Part shown: in pieces, positions 1 through 8,131 of the stretch
Layout: every line of letters begins with the position of its first letter
How positions within the stretch are numbered: position 1 is the first letter of the stretch
NCBI GenBank assembly: GCA_002293425.1
Contig: DBDE01000039.1
Location: forward strand, 334 to 46,106
Origin: Alistipes sp. UBA940
GTDB taxonomy: Bacteria > Bacteroidota > Bacteroidia > Bacteroidales > Rikenellaceae
Direction: 5' to 3'
DNA: 45,773 nucleotides
Notes under the pieces: generated by a model
The model's input: the letters and a program-made list of their open reading frames with translations, nothing else
The model's database searches: none
What the model was told of the DNA's origin: nothing
Position numbers and translations under genes: made by a program

Positions 1-36
1 AATGACGGCGAAAACGTAGAAAATTAGTTTCTTCAT
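1..36 (-). CDS. Start of an exported protein (first 12 residues only)
   Basis: Reading leftwards from an ATG at 36, the sequence encodes MKKLIFYVFAVI and runs off the edge. A lysine pair followed by hydrophobic residues is what the start of a Sec signal peptide looks like. A well-formed Bacteroidota promoter points into it from 79-110, which supports a real gene. Function cannot be inferred from 12 residues. Confidence 0.55.
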   Translation of the reverse strand, partial: MKKLIFYVFAVI

Positions 37-78
37 AATTTGGAAGGTTTAATCAGTAAAAAGTTGGTAAATCCACCC

Positions 79-110
79 CAAAGGTAAAAACTATTTCCCG
101 CAAAAGCAAA
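79..110 (-). promoter_or_regulatory. Bacteroidota-type promoter for the gene leaving the left edge
   Basis: On the minus strand there is TTTG (107-110) as -33 element, a 20-bp spacer, and TACCTTTG (79-86) as -7 element, matching the TTTG/TAnnTTTG pattern of the phylum's major sigma factor. It lies 43 bp upstream of the ATG at 36. Confidence 0.6.
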
Positions 111-207
111 CTTTCTCGGGCGAGTCCAGCGTGGTATGGAAATTGCTCTTGGCGAAGGTCTGGAACGACTTGAAAAAACAACTTTAATAACTAAAACTAA
201 TAGCGTT

Positions 208-1368
208 ATGAAAAGAATTCACGACTCCATCCTCGCCCTGGTAAAGCCCGCGCGCGTAAACTCGGCCGCCGAAGAGCTGGGCGAAACTCCCCACAAAGTC
301 GAAGCCGGAGTAGATGCCATTCTTCCCCATCTGCTCGACCGCCTGATGGCCAAAGGCGGCAGCAAAGAGGTCGAACAAGTACTCGCCGAAGCTAAAAAGC
401 TCAAAATCTACGAAAACTATGACCGAATCTGGAAAGGAAGCGGGATCGATACCCACGTCAACATCGGCGAAAGGCTCGAAAACCGTCTCCTGGGTGTCGA
501 CAGCACCAAATATCGCGACTCCGTGGCCACCAAAACCGGCCTCAAAAAAGAGCACGTCGACCGCCTCACCAACTGGATAGCAGGTACCATAGCCGCCTGG
601 TTCGCCGGCGAAATGGCCCACGGAAAAACCTTCACCGCCCTGATCGCCGAACTGAAAGGCGAACACGTCGTTCACCATCGTAAACCCGCCGCAGCAGCAC
701 ACGCCCCCGCCCCGAGAAAAGAAGTGGTGCGCAAAAAGAAGTGCCGTTGGTGCTGGTTGTGGTGGCTGATAGCAATAATTCTGCTGGCTCTGCTGCTGTG
801 GTGGCTGTTGCGTTCGTGCGAATGTCGCCGTCCCGAACCCGTTGTCGAGCAGGTTGTGACCGAAGTGAGGACAGTTCATCAAGCTCCCAAGTACACCGAG
901 GAGAAGATGATCCTTCCGGACGGGACCCACATCACGATGTACAAAGGCGACATTGAGTCGGCCATCGACGCATTCCTGGCGAGCGACAAGTTCAAAAATG
1001 CCACCGACAAGGAGCTTCGCAGCGTGTGGTTCGAGTTCTCCGACATCGACTTCGAGCACAACAGTGCAACCGAGTTGATGGCAGGTGCCGAGCGTCAATT
1101 GGGCATCGTCACAGCGGCGTTGAAAAAGCATCCCGAAGTGAAAATCCGCATCGGGGCGTTTGCCGACAAAACCGGTACCAGGGCGGTGAATTTTGCTATC
1201 TCCGAAGCTCGGGCCAGGAACATCGAGAAGGCTCTTGAAGCGGGTGGAATTGCCGCGGACAGAGTGACCTACGAAGGTTTCGGCGAGCAATATGCGACCG
1301 TTCCGGAAGCCGAATCGAATGAGCGCCGCGCACCCGACCGCGACGTGGCAATGAGGTTCACGAAATAA
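208..1368 (+). CDS. DUF937-like / single-TM / OmpA-domain envelope protein
   Basis: From the ATG at 208 the product is 386 residues; the frame is open from 136 but MKRIHDSILALV at 208 is the natural start. Three parts are visible: an N-terminal helical region of about 165 residues resembling DUF937 (two similar bundles), a basic segment leading into one membrane helix rich in W and L (residues about 180-200), and a C-terminal OmpA-type peptidoglycan-binding domain (residues about 270-385) with the SDIDFEHNSATEL start and the GxADKTGTRAVNFAISEARA helix. The topology places the DUF937 part in the cytoplasm and OmpA in the periplasm. A hairpin terminator follows directly. I see no consensus promoter. 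It probably links the inner membrane to the cell wall; the DUF937 role is unknown. Confidence 0.85.
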   Translation: MKRIHDSILALVKPARVNSAAEELGETPHKVEAGVDAILPHLLDRLMAKGGSKEVEQVLAEAKKLKIYENYDRIWKGSGIDTHVNIGERLENRLLGVDSTKYRDSVATKTGLKKEHVDRLTNWIAGTIAAWFAGEMAHGKTFTALIAELKGEHVVHHRKPAAAAHAPAPRKEVVRKKKCRWCWLWWLIAIILLALLLWWLLRSCECRRPEPVVEQVVTEVRTVHQAPKYTEEKMILPDGTHITMYKGDIESAIDAFLASDKFKNATDKELRSVWFEFSDIDFEHNSATELMAGAERQLGIVTAALKKHPEVKIRIGAFADKTGTRAVNFAISEARARNIEKALEAGGIAADRVTYEGFGEQYATVPEAESNERRAPDRDVAMRFTK

Positions 1369-1373
1369 AAAAT

Positions 1374-1397
1374 GGCTCCCCTCGGGGAGCTTTTTTT
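1374..1397 (+). terminator. Rho-independent terminator after the OmpA-family gene
   Basis: GCTCCCC-TC-GGGGAGC (1375-1390) forms a 7-bp stem with a 2-nt core and is followed by seven T residues; the stop codon is six bases upstream. Confidence 0.85.
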
Positions 1398-1482
1398 ATG
1401 GAAAATCATTAATTTTAGCGTACCGTTACTAACGCTATCGCGTTAGTGAATTTAGGCTGCGTTTCGGCAATGCTCAAATAAA

Positions 1483-1514
1483 TTTGGCATTGCGCTCAAC
1501 TTGCACTAAATTTG
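1483..1514 (+). promoter_or_regulatory. Bacteroidota-type promoter for the TauE-family gene
   Basis: TTTG (1483-1486), a 20-bp spacer and TAAATTTG (1507-1514). The ATG at 1525 is only 10 bp beyond the -7 box, so the mRNA would be nearly leaderless. Confidence 0.65.
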
Positions 1515-1524
1515 TCCCACGGAA

Positions 1525-2304
1525 ATGTCGTTGGGTGTTGTTGTCATACTTATTTGTTCGGGCCTGCTGGTGGGCTTCACCAACACTTTGGCAGCCGGAG
1601 GAAGCGCGATCTCTTTAACAGTTTTTATGGCTTTGGGATTACCTCCCCAAATTGCCAACGGCACCAACAGGGTCGCAATCATAATGCAAAACCTCTCCTC
1701 TACCATCACCTTTTCGGGTCGCGGAATGATGGATTGGAGCGGAGGACTGAAGCTGGGGATTCCCGCAATTGTGGGCTCCATCGTCGGTTCGCAAATCGCC
1801 TCCACCATCTCCGACACAGTGTTCCAATGGTGTCTGGCGGTGGTTATGGTTTCGGTGCTGGTGTTTATGCTGGCGGGCAACAGAATATTGGGGCGCAGTG
1901 GCGGCGAACTGAACAGGGTGAGGTGGGTGCACTATGTTTGTTTCTTCCTGATAGGACTTTACACCGGCTACATCTACGTTGGGAGCGGTTATTTGGTGTT
2001 ACTGACCACGCTGGGTTTGTTGCATCTCGACATTGTGAAGAGCAATGTGTTGAAGAATTTCATTTTGCTGTTGTCGGTGTCGTTCTCGTTGGTGGTGTTT
2101 GTTTTGAACGGCCAGGTGGATTGGATGTACGGGCTGATCCACGGGGTGGGGAACGTGGTCGGAGCCTACGTTGCTTCGCGTTATGCGATCGGTTGGGGGA
2201 TAAAGTTTTTGCGGTGGTTTGTCGTGGTGGTGGTGCTGATCTGCCTTGCCGATGTGTTGCACCTGATCTCCATCCGCGAGTTCGTGATGGGGGTTATTGC
2301 ATAA
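1525..2304 (+). CDS. TauE/SafE (TSUP) family membrane transporter
   Basis: A 259-residue polytopic membrane protein with about eight hydrophobic segments. The first helix with GFTNTLAAGGS and the following GLPPQIANGTNR is the signature of the sulfite exporter TauE/SafE superfamily, which exports small anions such as sulfite or organosulfonates. Length fits the family (240-270 residues). The ATG at 1525 is preceded by a good promoter and there is no partner gene that would reveal the substrate. A toxin-antitoxin pair follows 22 bp after the stop. Confidence 0.88.
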   Translation: MSLGVVVILICSGLLVGFTNTLAAGGSAISLTVFMALGLPPQIANGTNRVAIIMQNLSSTITFSGRGMMDWSGGLKLGIPAIVGSIVGSQIASTISDTVFQWCLAVVMVSVLVFMLAGNRILGRSGGELNRVRWVHYVCFFLIGLYTGYIYVGSGYLVLLTTLGLLHLDIVKSNVLKNFILLLSVSFSLVVFVLNGQVDWMYGLIHGVGNVVGAYVASRYAIGWGIKFLRWFVVVVVLICLADVLHLISIREFVMGVIA

Positions 2305-2326
2305 AATTTGTATATATTTGCATATT

Positions 2327-2623
2327 ATGTTACCCAAGGGAGAGATATTGAACACGTTGCACGGGCTCAAAGGTGCGCTTGCCGAGTATGGTGTGTCGAG
2401 GGTGGGCCTGTTCGGTTCCTCGGTTCGCGGTGAGGCTACCGGCAGTAGTGATATCGACATTTTGGTAGATTTCGACCGCGACAGGGAGACTTATCGCAAC
2501 TTTATGGCGGCGTGTGATTTGTTGGAGAGTGGGTTGCAGGGGCAACGGGTGGATGTAGTTACGGCGGGTGGTTTGAGTCCTTATATCGGACCACATATTC
2601 TTAAAGAGGTCGTTTATGTATAA
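2327..2623 (+). CDS. mntA: MntA-type minimal nucleotidyltransferase antitoxin
   Basis: 98 residues from the ATG at 2327. The strand-loop motif GLFGSSVRGEATGSSDIDILVDF is the nucleotidyltransferase signature (GSxxRG followed by SDxDxLV), and a third acidic residue lies in RVDVVT. In the HepT/MntA family this protein adds AMP to a tyrosine of the HepT RNase and silences it. The next gene is HepT, overlapping by 8 bp, so the pair is translated together. A -7-like TATATTTG at 2313-2320 lies 6 bp before the ATG; no convincing -33. The open frame extends upstream to 2297 within the TauE gene, but that start would precede the promoter. Confidence 0.85.
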   Translation: MLPKGEILNTLHGLKGALAEYGVSRVGLFGSSVRGEATGSSDIDILVDFDRDRETYRNFMAACDLLESGLQGQRVDVVTAGGLSPYIGPHILKEVVYV

Positions 2624-2978
2624 GAACTATGTCGAACTGCTTCGGCATATTCTTGCCGAGTGCGAGTATATTGTCTCCGTGATAACTCCACAGACCACGT
2701 GGGAGGGATTTCTTGCTGATGAGACTCTGAAGCGTGCGATTGTGCGCAGTTTGGAGATTATCGGCGAGGCAACGAAGAAAATTCCTGCCGATGTGAAGCT
2801 GAAGTGGGGCGATATTTCGTGGAAGAATATGGCGGGTATGCGCGACCGGCTGGTGCACGACTATATGGGCATCAATTATCGCATCGTGTGGGATGTGGCA
2901 AAAAATATTGTTCCCGAGATACGAGGGCAGATAGCGTCTGTCATAGACACAGAAAATAAAAACCTATTCGGCAAATAA
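2616..2978 (+). CDS. hepT: HepT-like RNase toxin (DUF86)
   Basis: 120 residues, all-helical in appearance. The catalytic motif R-x4-H-x-Y is present as RDRLVHDY near residue 88, followed by the usual GINYRIVW. HepT toxins cleave RNA with the R/H pair, and the Y is the residue AMPylated by MntA. It is the second gene of the pair and its stop overlaps the convergent cysQ stop by 15 bp. The toxin motif is intact, so the system is likely functional. Confidence 0.88.
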   Translation: MYKNYVELLRHILAECEYIVSVITPQTTWEGFLADETLKRAIVRSLEIIGEATKKIPADVKLKWGDISWKNMAGMRDRLVHDYMGINYRIVWDVAKNIVPEIRGQIASVIDTENKNLFGK

Positions 2979-3776
2979 ACCCGACTTACATTCGAACCAG
3001 GGGTTGAGCAGGCTCTCTTTATTATAATCGAACTTACCCAACTTAGGCAACGACTTTGTCGTTCCGCCCGTGTCCGACAAAATAATCTCACCCGCCGCCG
3101 TGTCCCACTCATAAGTGTCCGACGTTCTCACATAATAGTCCACTGCCCCCTCCGCCAGCAAACAAAACTTATAAGAGCTACCCTGCTCGATGATCTCCGC
3201 ATCCGGAAACCGCTTACGCATAATATCGACATAAGCCGCCGTCTCACGGGTCTGATGCGACCTGCTGACCGCTATCCGCAACGGAGTGTTGCGCTTGTCG
3301 ACCAAAGGCAATTTCACGGCATCGGCAAACATATCGCCATAACCGATCTCACCCGGCTTCACCCCCTCACGCATATACGACCCGCTTCCCTTCTCGCAAA
3401 AATATATCTTCCTGTAATAAGGCACATAGATCACCCCCACCACCGGCCGATGGTTGAGCATCAGGGCGATGTTGACGGTGAACTCGTTGTTGCCTTTGAT
3501 GAACTCTTTGGTTCCGTCGAGCGGGTCGACCAGCCAGAACATATCCCAATCCTTACGCTCGTCGTACCTCATTTCGCGCCCTTCCTCGCTCAGCAGGGGG
3601 ATATGGGTGCTGCCCAAATAGTTTTTGATGGTGGCTTGAGCCCGTTGGTTGACGCTGGTGTAGTCGCCCTTTTGGTAATCTTCCATTATAACTTCGCCCG
3701 CTTTCACTGCGGCGTTGTAGGCTTTGGGCACCAGAAACTCCCGCTGTTCGCCCGTCAAATAAAGTCCGTCTTTCAT
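2964..3776 (-). CDS. cysQ: 3'(2'),5'-bisphosphate nucleotidase (inositol monophosphatase family)
   Basis: 270 residues from the ATG at 3776; the frame is open to 3926 but those codons cover the divergent L21 promoter and start. Metal-binding motifs of the Li-sensitive phosphatase family are present: LLSEEGRE, WLVDPLDGTKEF and, near the C-terminus, YEWDTAAGEIILSDTGG. CysQ removes the 3' phosphate of PAP made during sulfate assimilation. A minus-strand promoter (TTTG 3812-3815, 19 bp, TAACTTTA 3785-3792) overlaps the rplU promoter. No other sulfur gene is next to it, although a TauE-type anion exporter lies 0.7 kb away. Confidence 0.88.
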   Translation of the reverse strand: MKDGLYLTGEQREFLVPKAYNAAVKAGEVIMEDYQKGDYTSVNQRAQATIKNYLGSTHIPLLSEEGREMRYDERKDWDMFWLVDPLDGTKEFIKGNNEFTVNIALMLNHRPVVGVIYVPYYRKIYFCEKGSGSYMREGVKPGEIGYGDMFADAVKLPLVDKRNTPLRIAVSRSHQTRETAAYVDIMRKRFPDAEIIEQGSSYKFCLLAEGAVDYYVRTSDTYEWDTAAGEIILSDTGGTTKSLPKLGKFDYNKESLLNPWFECKSGLFAE

Positions 3777-3784
3777 AGTGTGGG

Positions 3785-3831
3785 TAAAGTTAGTCAATAT
3801 TTTGCTATTTACAAAAAATGTTTTACATTTG
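3785..3831. promoter_or_regulatory. Divergent overlapping promoters of cysQ and rplU
   Basis: Plus strand: TTTG (3801-3804), 19 bp, TACATTTG (3824-3831), 26 bp before rplU. Minus strand: TTTG (3812-3815), 19 bp, TAACTTTA (3785-3792, last base off consensus), 8 bp before cysQ. The two interleave, so polymerase binding is probably mutually exclusive. Confidence 0.6.
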
Positions 3832-3857
3832 CAGTCCCGAAATGGGATAGAAAATTT

Positions 3858-4169
3858 ATGTTTGTTATTGTAGAAATAGCAGGTCAGCAGTTCAAAGCTG
3901 AGAAGGGTCGGAAACTTTATGTACACCGCCTTAGGGAAGACGAAGGAGCTTCCGTAAGTTTCGACCGAGTGCTGCTAACGGAGAACGGCGGTCAGGTTAA
4001 GGTGGGCTCACCTGTTGTAAAAGGGGCCTCGGTGAATGCTAAGGTGCTGCGTCATTTGAAGGATGACAAAGTGCTTGTTTTTAAGAAAAAGAGAAGGAAA
4101 GGGTACCAGAAGCTCAACGGTCATCGTCAGTTTTTGACGCAGATCGAGGTTACCGATGTTACTTTTTAA
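3858..4169 (+). CDS. rplU: 50S ribosomal protein L21
   Basis: 103 residues starting MFVIVEIAGQQFKAEKG, with the central basic region VFKKKRRKGYQKLNGHRQ and the closing TQIEV characteristic of bL21. The ATG at 3858 is chosen because the upstream open frame only overlaps cysQ on the other strand. It is followed 12 bp later by rpmA, the conserved L21-L27 operon. Confidence 0.97.
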   Translation: MFVIVEIAGQQFKAEKGRKLYVHRLREDEGASVSFDRVLLTENGGQVKVGSPVVKGASVNAKVLRHLKDDKVLVFKKKRRKGYQKLNGHRQFLTQIEVTDVTF

Positions 4170-4181
4170 TGCTGAACAGTT

Positions 4182-4442
4182 ATGGCACATAAGAAAGGTG
4201 TGGGCTCGTCGAAGAACGGTCGGGAGTCCGAAAGCAAACGTTTGGGAGTTAAGTTGTTCGGCGGGCAGTTTGCCAAGGCGGGCAATATTATCGTCAGGCA
4301 ACGTGGGACCACTCATAATCCGGGCGAGAATGTGGGTATGGGCAGGGACCATACTTTGTTCGCGTTGGTGGATGGCTCTGTGACCTTCACTAAGAAGGGT
4401 GCGGGGAGGTCGTATGTCAGTGTGGCTCCGTTGGCCGAGTAG
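4182..4442 (+). CDS. rpmA: 50S ribosomal protein L27
   Basis: 86 residues, starting MAHKKGVGSSKNGRESESKRLG, the invariant bL27 N-terminus that reaches toward the peptidyl-transferase centre. There is no N-terminal cleavage extension of the Firmicutes type. Second gene of the rplU operon; a strong hairpin terminator follows. Confidence 0.97.
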   Translation: MAHKKGVGSSKNGRESESKRLGVKLFGGQFAKAGNIIVRQRGTTHNPGENVGMGRDHTLFALVDGSVTFTKKGAGRSYVSVAPLAE

Positions 4443-4467
4443 GTTTTTGGGGAGGTTTTGGATTTTA

Positions 4468-4497
4468 ACGGTCGGCGTTTTTCGCCGACCGTTTTTT
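4468..4497 (+). terminator. Terminator of the rplU-rpmA operon
   Basis: ACGGTCGGCG-TTTTT-CGCCGACCGT, a perfect 10-bp stem, followed by T residues. A run of ten G follows at 4500-4509. Confidence 0.9.
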
Positions 4498-4523
4498 GCG
4501 GGGGGGGGGAGCTGAAATTTGTT

Positions 4524-4560
4524 CCGCGTAGCTAATTCTCAATTCTCAACTCTCAATTAA
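4524..4560. repeat. Partial tandem-arm element (GCGTAGC core plus one arm)
   Basis: CGCGTAGCT followed by degenerate repeats of AATTCTC / AACTCTC. The GCGTAGC core is shared with the larger elements at 13514-13620 and 17370-17506. No matching left arm is visible, so this is probably a half or decayed copy. Confidence 0.5.
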
Positions 4561-4565
4561 GAAAA

Positions 4566-4586
4566 GCCCTCCGAAGAGGGCTTTTT
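4566..4586. terminator. Terminator for the minus-strand carboxyltransferase gene
   Basis: GCCCTC-CGAA-GAGGGC with T runs on the plus side and an A run (T on the minus transcript) on the other, so it can act in both directions. It lies 19 bp beyond the stop at 4605. Confidence 0.8.
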
Positions 4587-4604
4587 GTGAGGCACGACAA
4601 GCTC

Positions 4605-6443
4605 CTATTCCAGCTCGATGACCGCCGCATTGGCAGGAACGTTGTCACCCACATTGAACAACAACCGCTTAACCCGACCGGTGGTCTCGGCGGTGATGGT
4701 GTTCTCCATCTTCATAGCTTCGAGCACAAAAGTGTCCGTGTTCTCCGTCACCTCGTCGCCCGCCTTGACCAGAAACTCCAAAATCTTGCCCGGGAGCGGT
4801 GCGGTGATAGTGTTGCCGGAAATGGGCGTTGCCTCGGGGGCAGAGTTCTCGGCCACAGGAGCGGCCTTGGCTTTCTCAGCCTCCGCCTTGGCGCACTTGC
4901 TTTTGGTGAGGAAATCTTTGGCCACCAGCGGGAACAGTTCGAGTAGCAGGACCTCCTTCTCGTTCTCGGCCAGCGGCTTGCCGGTGCATTCGAGGATGGG
5001 ATTGGGCTGCATCACGTGCTTCGAAGTGTCGTAATTGGTCTCGACGGGACTGCCCGTGATCTTTTCACGAAACGCCGGATCGACCGGAACCGGAGTCTTG
5101 CCGTACTCGCCCTTCACGAGGTTGACAAATTGCACGCTCTTGGTCGTGTAGAGCGGTTTGCCGTTCTTTTCGTCCATAGCGCAGTTGACCGCCTGAGCCC
5201 CCACGATTTGCGAAGTGGGCGTGACCAGCGGCGGCAAACCGGCATCGAGCCGCACGGGCGGAATGAGCTCCATCGCCCGCGGCAAAATCTCCTCGTTGCC
5301 CAGTTGCTTCAACTGCGCAACCATATTGGTGTACATCCCGCCCGGAATCTCGGCGTTCTTCACCAACTCGTTGGGCGGCGGAAAACCAAAGCGAGCCTCG
5401 ATCCGGTGACACGCCTCCACCAGCGCATCCTCGTCGACCTCCTTAGCCGCCTCGACGGCCTTGTCGAAAAGGGCCTCGATGTCGGCAGGCAAGGGTGCAA
5501 GGGGATCGAAAGAGACAGCCGTGCCCTTCACCGCGTCGAACTCCGACAACTCCTCGCGAATAGATGCAAGCTCCCTGTTGATGTCGGCCACAGCCTTCAT
5601 ATCGACATCTATCTTCACCCCCAGCTTGCGGGCAAAGACCCACACCAGCTCCAACGCCGGAGCGGCCGGACCTCCCGCAAAGTTCCAGATGTTGGTGTCC
5701 ACAATGTCGACCCCCGCCGCAATCGCGCTCACCACGCTGGCAAGACCGTAACCCGGCGTACAGTGGGTGTGGAAATCTATGGGCACTTTGGTGTGTTGCT
5801 TGAAAAGGGTCACCAGATCGTACACCCGCTTGGGCGGGATCAGCCCCGACATATCCTTGATGGTTATCATATCGGCCCCCAGCGCAACCATCTGCTTGAC
5901 TTTCTCCAAAAAATATTCGTCGGTGAAGACGGGTTTCGGAGCCTTTTTAAGCAAGCGGGCGAAGAACCCACCTTCCGGATATTTCGGGTCGACAGTATAA
6001 CACACCGCACAGTCGGCTATGCCGCCATATTGCTTGACATATTTGATGGTCGAAGCGATGTTGTCGGTGTCGTTCAGTGCGTCGAAAATGCGCATAATGC
6101 CCAGCCCCGAACCGATGCTCTCCTTGCAAAAACCCTCGATGATGGTGTCGGGATAGGGTTGATAGCCGAACAGATTCCTCCCACGGCTCAGTGCTGTCAG
6201 CTTCGAAACCTTGCCTATCTCTTTGTGTATCTTCTCCAGCCTGTCCCACGGATTTTCGCCCAGATAGCGCATAACCGAGTCGGGGACAGCTCCTCCCCAA
6301 ACCTCCATAGCGTAGAAATGGGCATTTTTATAGTGCTTCAACACCCTGTCCACCTGCGCCTGGGTCATTCGCGTGGCAAAAGCCGACTGCTGCCCGTCCC
6401 GCAGGGTCAAATCTCTGATCTTCAATGTTTTCATATTTTTCAT
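4605..6443 (-). CDS. oadA: Biotin-dependent carboxyltransferase, oxaloacetate decarboxylase alpha / pyruvate carboxylase B type
   Basis: 612 residues. The N-terminal HMGL-like TIM barrel starts with LTLRDGQQS; the metal-binding HTHCTPGYG is at about residue 210. A conserved carboxylase domain follows (PGGMYTNMVAQL at about 370), then an Ala/Lys linker at 515-540 and a C-terminal biotinyl domain with EAMKMEN, the biotinyl lysine being about K578. The enzyme moves CO2 between biotin and oxaloacetate/pyruvate. Biotin carboxylase or membrane beta/gamma subunits are not in the window, so decarboxylase and carboxylase roles cannot be separated. It follows era by 9 bp on the same strand. The start could be the first ATG or the one three codons later. 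Confidence 0.88.
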   Translation of the reverse strand: MKNMKTLKIRDLTLRDGQQSAFATRMTQAQVDRVLKHYKNAHFYAMEVWGGAVPDSVMRYLGENPWDRLEKIHKEIGKVSKLTALSRGRNLFGYQPYPDTIIEGFCKESIGSGLGIMRIFDALNDTDNIASTIKYVKQYGGIADCAVCYTVDPKYPEGGFFARLLKKAPKPVFTDEYFLEKVKQMVALGADMITIKDMSGLIPPKRVYDLVTLFKQHTKVPIDFHTHCTPGYGLASVVSAIAAGVDIVDTNIWNFAGGPAAPALELVWVFARKLGVKIDVDMKAVADINRELASIREELSEFDAVKGTAVSFDPLAPLPADIEALFDKAVEAAKEVDEDALVEACHRIEARFGFPPPNELVKNAEIPGGMYTNMVAQLKQLGNEEILPRAMELIPPVRLDAGLPPLVTPTSQIVGAQAVNCAMDEKNGKPLYTTKSVQFVNLVKGEYGKTPVPVDPAFREKITGSPVETNYDTSKHVMQPNPILECTGKPLAENEKEVLLLELFPLVAKDFLTKSKCAKAEAEKAKAAPVAENSAPEATPISGNTITAPLPGKILEFLVKAGDEVTENTDTFVLEAMKMENTITAETTGRVKRLLFNVGDNVPANAAVIELE

Positions 6444-6452
6444 AGATTTAGA

Positions 6453-7334
6453 TTACTCTTCATATCCGAACTTTTTCAGGGCGTTGTCGTTGTCGCGCCA
6501 ACCGTCCGCCACCTTGACAAACAGCTCCAAAAAGACCTTCTTGCCCAAAAAATCCTCCAAATCGTGTCGCGCCGCAGTACCCACCCGCTTCAACTTCTCG
6601 CCCCGATGACCTATCACGATCCCCTTCTGCGACTGGCGCGAAACGTAAATCACAGCCTGGATGCGATCCAGCGACTCGCCCTCCGAATAGCTCTCCACAA
6701 CCACCTCGACACTGTAAGGAATCTCCTTATCGTAGTTCAACAAAATCTTCTCCCTGATAATTTCGCTTGCAAAAAACCTCAAACTCCGGTCGGTCAACGC
6801 ATCCCTTTCATAGAACGGCTCGCCCTGGGGCAAAAGCTCCAAAATGTAGCTCAGGATGCCCTCTACCCCGAAGCCCAGCTTTGCCGAAGCGGCAACCACC
6901 CGCGCCTGAGGCAAAGCACTCTGCCATTTCAGAACCAGATCATTAACCGTTTCGGGATCGGACAGATCGATTTTATTGATGACCACCACCGCCGCAGCGG
7001 AGGAGTTTAAAATTCTGCTCACAATATCTTCGGTCCGCTCCGATACTCCCTGTTCGGTGACGTCGGTGACGTAGAGGATAACGTCGGCATCTTCGACCGC
7101 ACCGCGAACCTGCCGCATCATCGACTCTTGCAGTCGGTAGTTTGGGCGCAGAATGCCTGGGGTGTCGGAGTAGACGATTTGGAAATCTTCGCCGTTGACG
7201 ATTCCCAGGATTCGGTGTCGGGTGGTTTGGGACTTGGATGTGATGATGGATATGCGCTCTCCGACCAGCCGGTTCATCAGCGTCGATTTACCCACATTTG
7301 GACTGCCAACTATGTTCACAAAACCCGATTTCAT
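6453..7334 (-). CDS. era: GTPase Era, ribosome assembly
   Basis: 293 residues from the ATG at 7334 (MKSGFVNIVGSPNVGKST); a GTG five codons upstream is less likely because the family begins like this. G motifs: GSPNVGKST, DTPG and NKIDL. The C-terminal KH domain carries GIVIGHRGEKLKRVGTAAR. Era binds the 3' end of 16S rRNA during 30S maturation. It sits only 11 bp downstream of a restriction endonuclease gene, and no promoter is visible in between, so this essential gene may be read from the restriction-modification transcript. Confidence 0.96.
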   Translation of the reverse strand: MKSGFVNIVGSPNVGKSTLMNRLVGERISIITSKSQTTRHRILGIVNGEDFQIVYSDTPGILRPNYRLQESMMRQVRGAVEDADVILYVTDVTEQGVSERTEDIVSRILNSSAAAVVVINKIDLSDPETVNDLVLKWQSALPQARVVAASAKLGFGVEGILSYILELLPQGEPFYERDALTDRSLRFFASEIIREKILLNYDKEIPYSVEVVVESYSEGESLDRIQAVIYVSRQSQKGIVIGHRGEKLKRVGTAARHDLEDFLGKKVFLELFVKVADGWRDNDNALKKFGYEE

Positions 7335-7345
7335 CCGTGGTATAC

Positions 7346-8131
7346 TCACATTATTTTGGTAACTTTTTCATACAAGTTCGGGAAACAGTTTTGCCGAAGC
7401 CTGAATTTCGTCCCGTGGTTGTGCCCCGTCCGCGCGTCGAAATCGACAAGAATATTTCCCCCTTCAATCTCATTCAAAAATCCGTCAAAACTGAATTTCT
7501 GCAACATCATAACTTTGCAGTATCTGTAAAATTCTCTATCCTCCTCCCGCTTCACCTCTGCCTGAACATAAAAACAATTCAGCAATTTTGTGCCCGCCTT
7601 ATTTGCCAAATCGTCGAAGCCCCAATAAGGTTGGGGTTCCAACTCTTTCAAACCTGCTCTGCGTTCGACCTCTCCAAGCCAATTGCTATGAGTATCTGCG
7701 ACACAAGTGTGGTCGAACGAAACTAAGATTTTTCTATTGGCTTTATCTATTTTAACCATAAATCCTCTGTCACTGGGAGATTTCCCGTGGATGGTTTGTC
7801 TGAAACTCATTTCGCCCACAGGATGTCTTTTCCCAGCCCCTGAATGTGCCCATCCATAATTGCAAAGCAAAACCTGAGGGACAAACTTCACCGCCCGCGG
7901 TGAGGGTTCGATATGAAACAGAGTGGTCAACGAACTTGTTCCCAACCGCTGTGTCTTCAATTCCCATTCAGAAGCATTAGGTATGGGCAAATTATTCTCT
8001 TCTATTCCCAACAAATCTTCCAGCGTATTGCCCACTCCGCCCGAATTTCCTTTTCGGGCATTCTCGATCCAACCACGGTCCGCAATTTTGCGAAACTCTT
8101 CAATCAGAAGTTCTTTGGTGTATAGTTTCAT
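7346..8131 (-). CDS. MvaI/BcnI-family type II restriction endonuclease
   Basis: 261 residues. The block GGVGNTLEDLLGIEEN followed about 13 residues later by EWELKTQR is the MvaI/BcnI catalytic signature (metal-binding acidic residue and ExK). Enzymes of this family cut within CCWGG or CCSGG as monomers; the specificity here is not readable. Its ATG overlaps the stop of the upstream methyltransferase by 4 bp (ATGA), so the nuclease is coupled to, and follows, the protecting enzyme. The pair is clearly AT-richer than the flanking genes, which suggests recent transfer. Confidence 0.85.
   Translation of the reverse strand: MKLYTKELLIEEFRKIADRGWIENARKGNSGGVGNTLEDLLGIEENNLPIPNASEWELKTQRLGTSSLTTLFHIEPSPRAVKFVPQVLLCNYGWAHSGAGKRHPVGEMSFRQTIHGKSPSDRGFMVKIDKANRKILVSFDHTCVADTHSNWLGEVERRAGLKELEPQPYWGFDDLANKAGTKLLNCFYVQAEVKREEDREFYRYCKVMMLQKFSFDGFLNEIEGGNILVDFDARTGHNHGTKFRLRQNCFPNLYEKVTKIM

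Noticed and set aside
184..1290. Long open frame antisense to the OmpA-family gene
   Set aside because: No domain features, low-complexity Cys/Phe composition; it is the mirror of a real coding frame.
2964..2978. hepT and cysQ convergent overlap as a regulatory antisense
   Set aside because: A 15-bp overlap of stops is common in compact genomes and no promoter supports an antisense transcript.
4500..4509. Run of ten G residues as a possible phase-variation tract
   Set aside because: It lies after a terminator and outside any gene or promoter, so no switch target is visible.
5016..7010. Very long plus-strand open frame over the carboxyltransferase and era genes
   Set aside because: It is antisense to two clear genes and rich in H, R and L, as expected of a shadow of G+C-biased codons.
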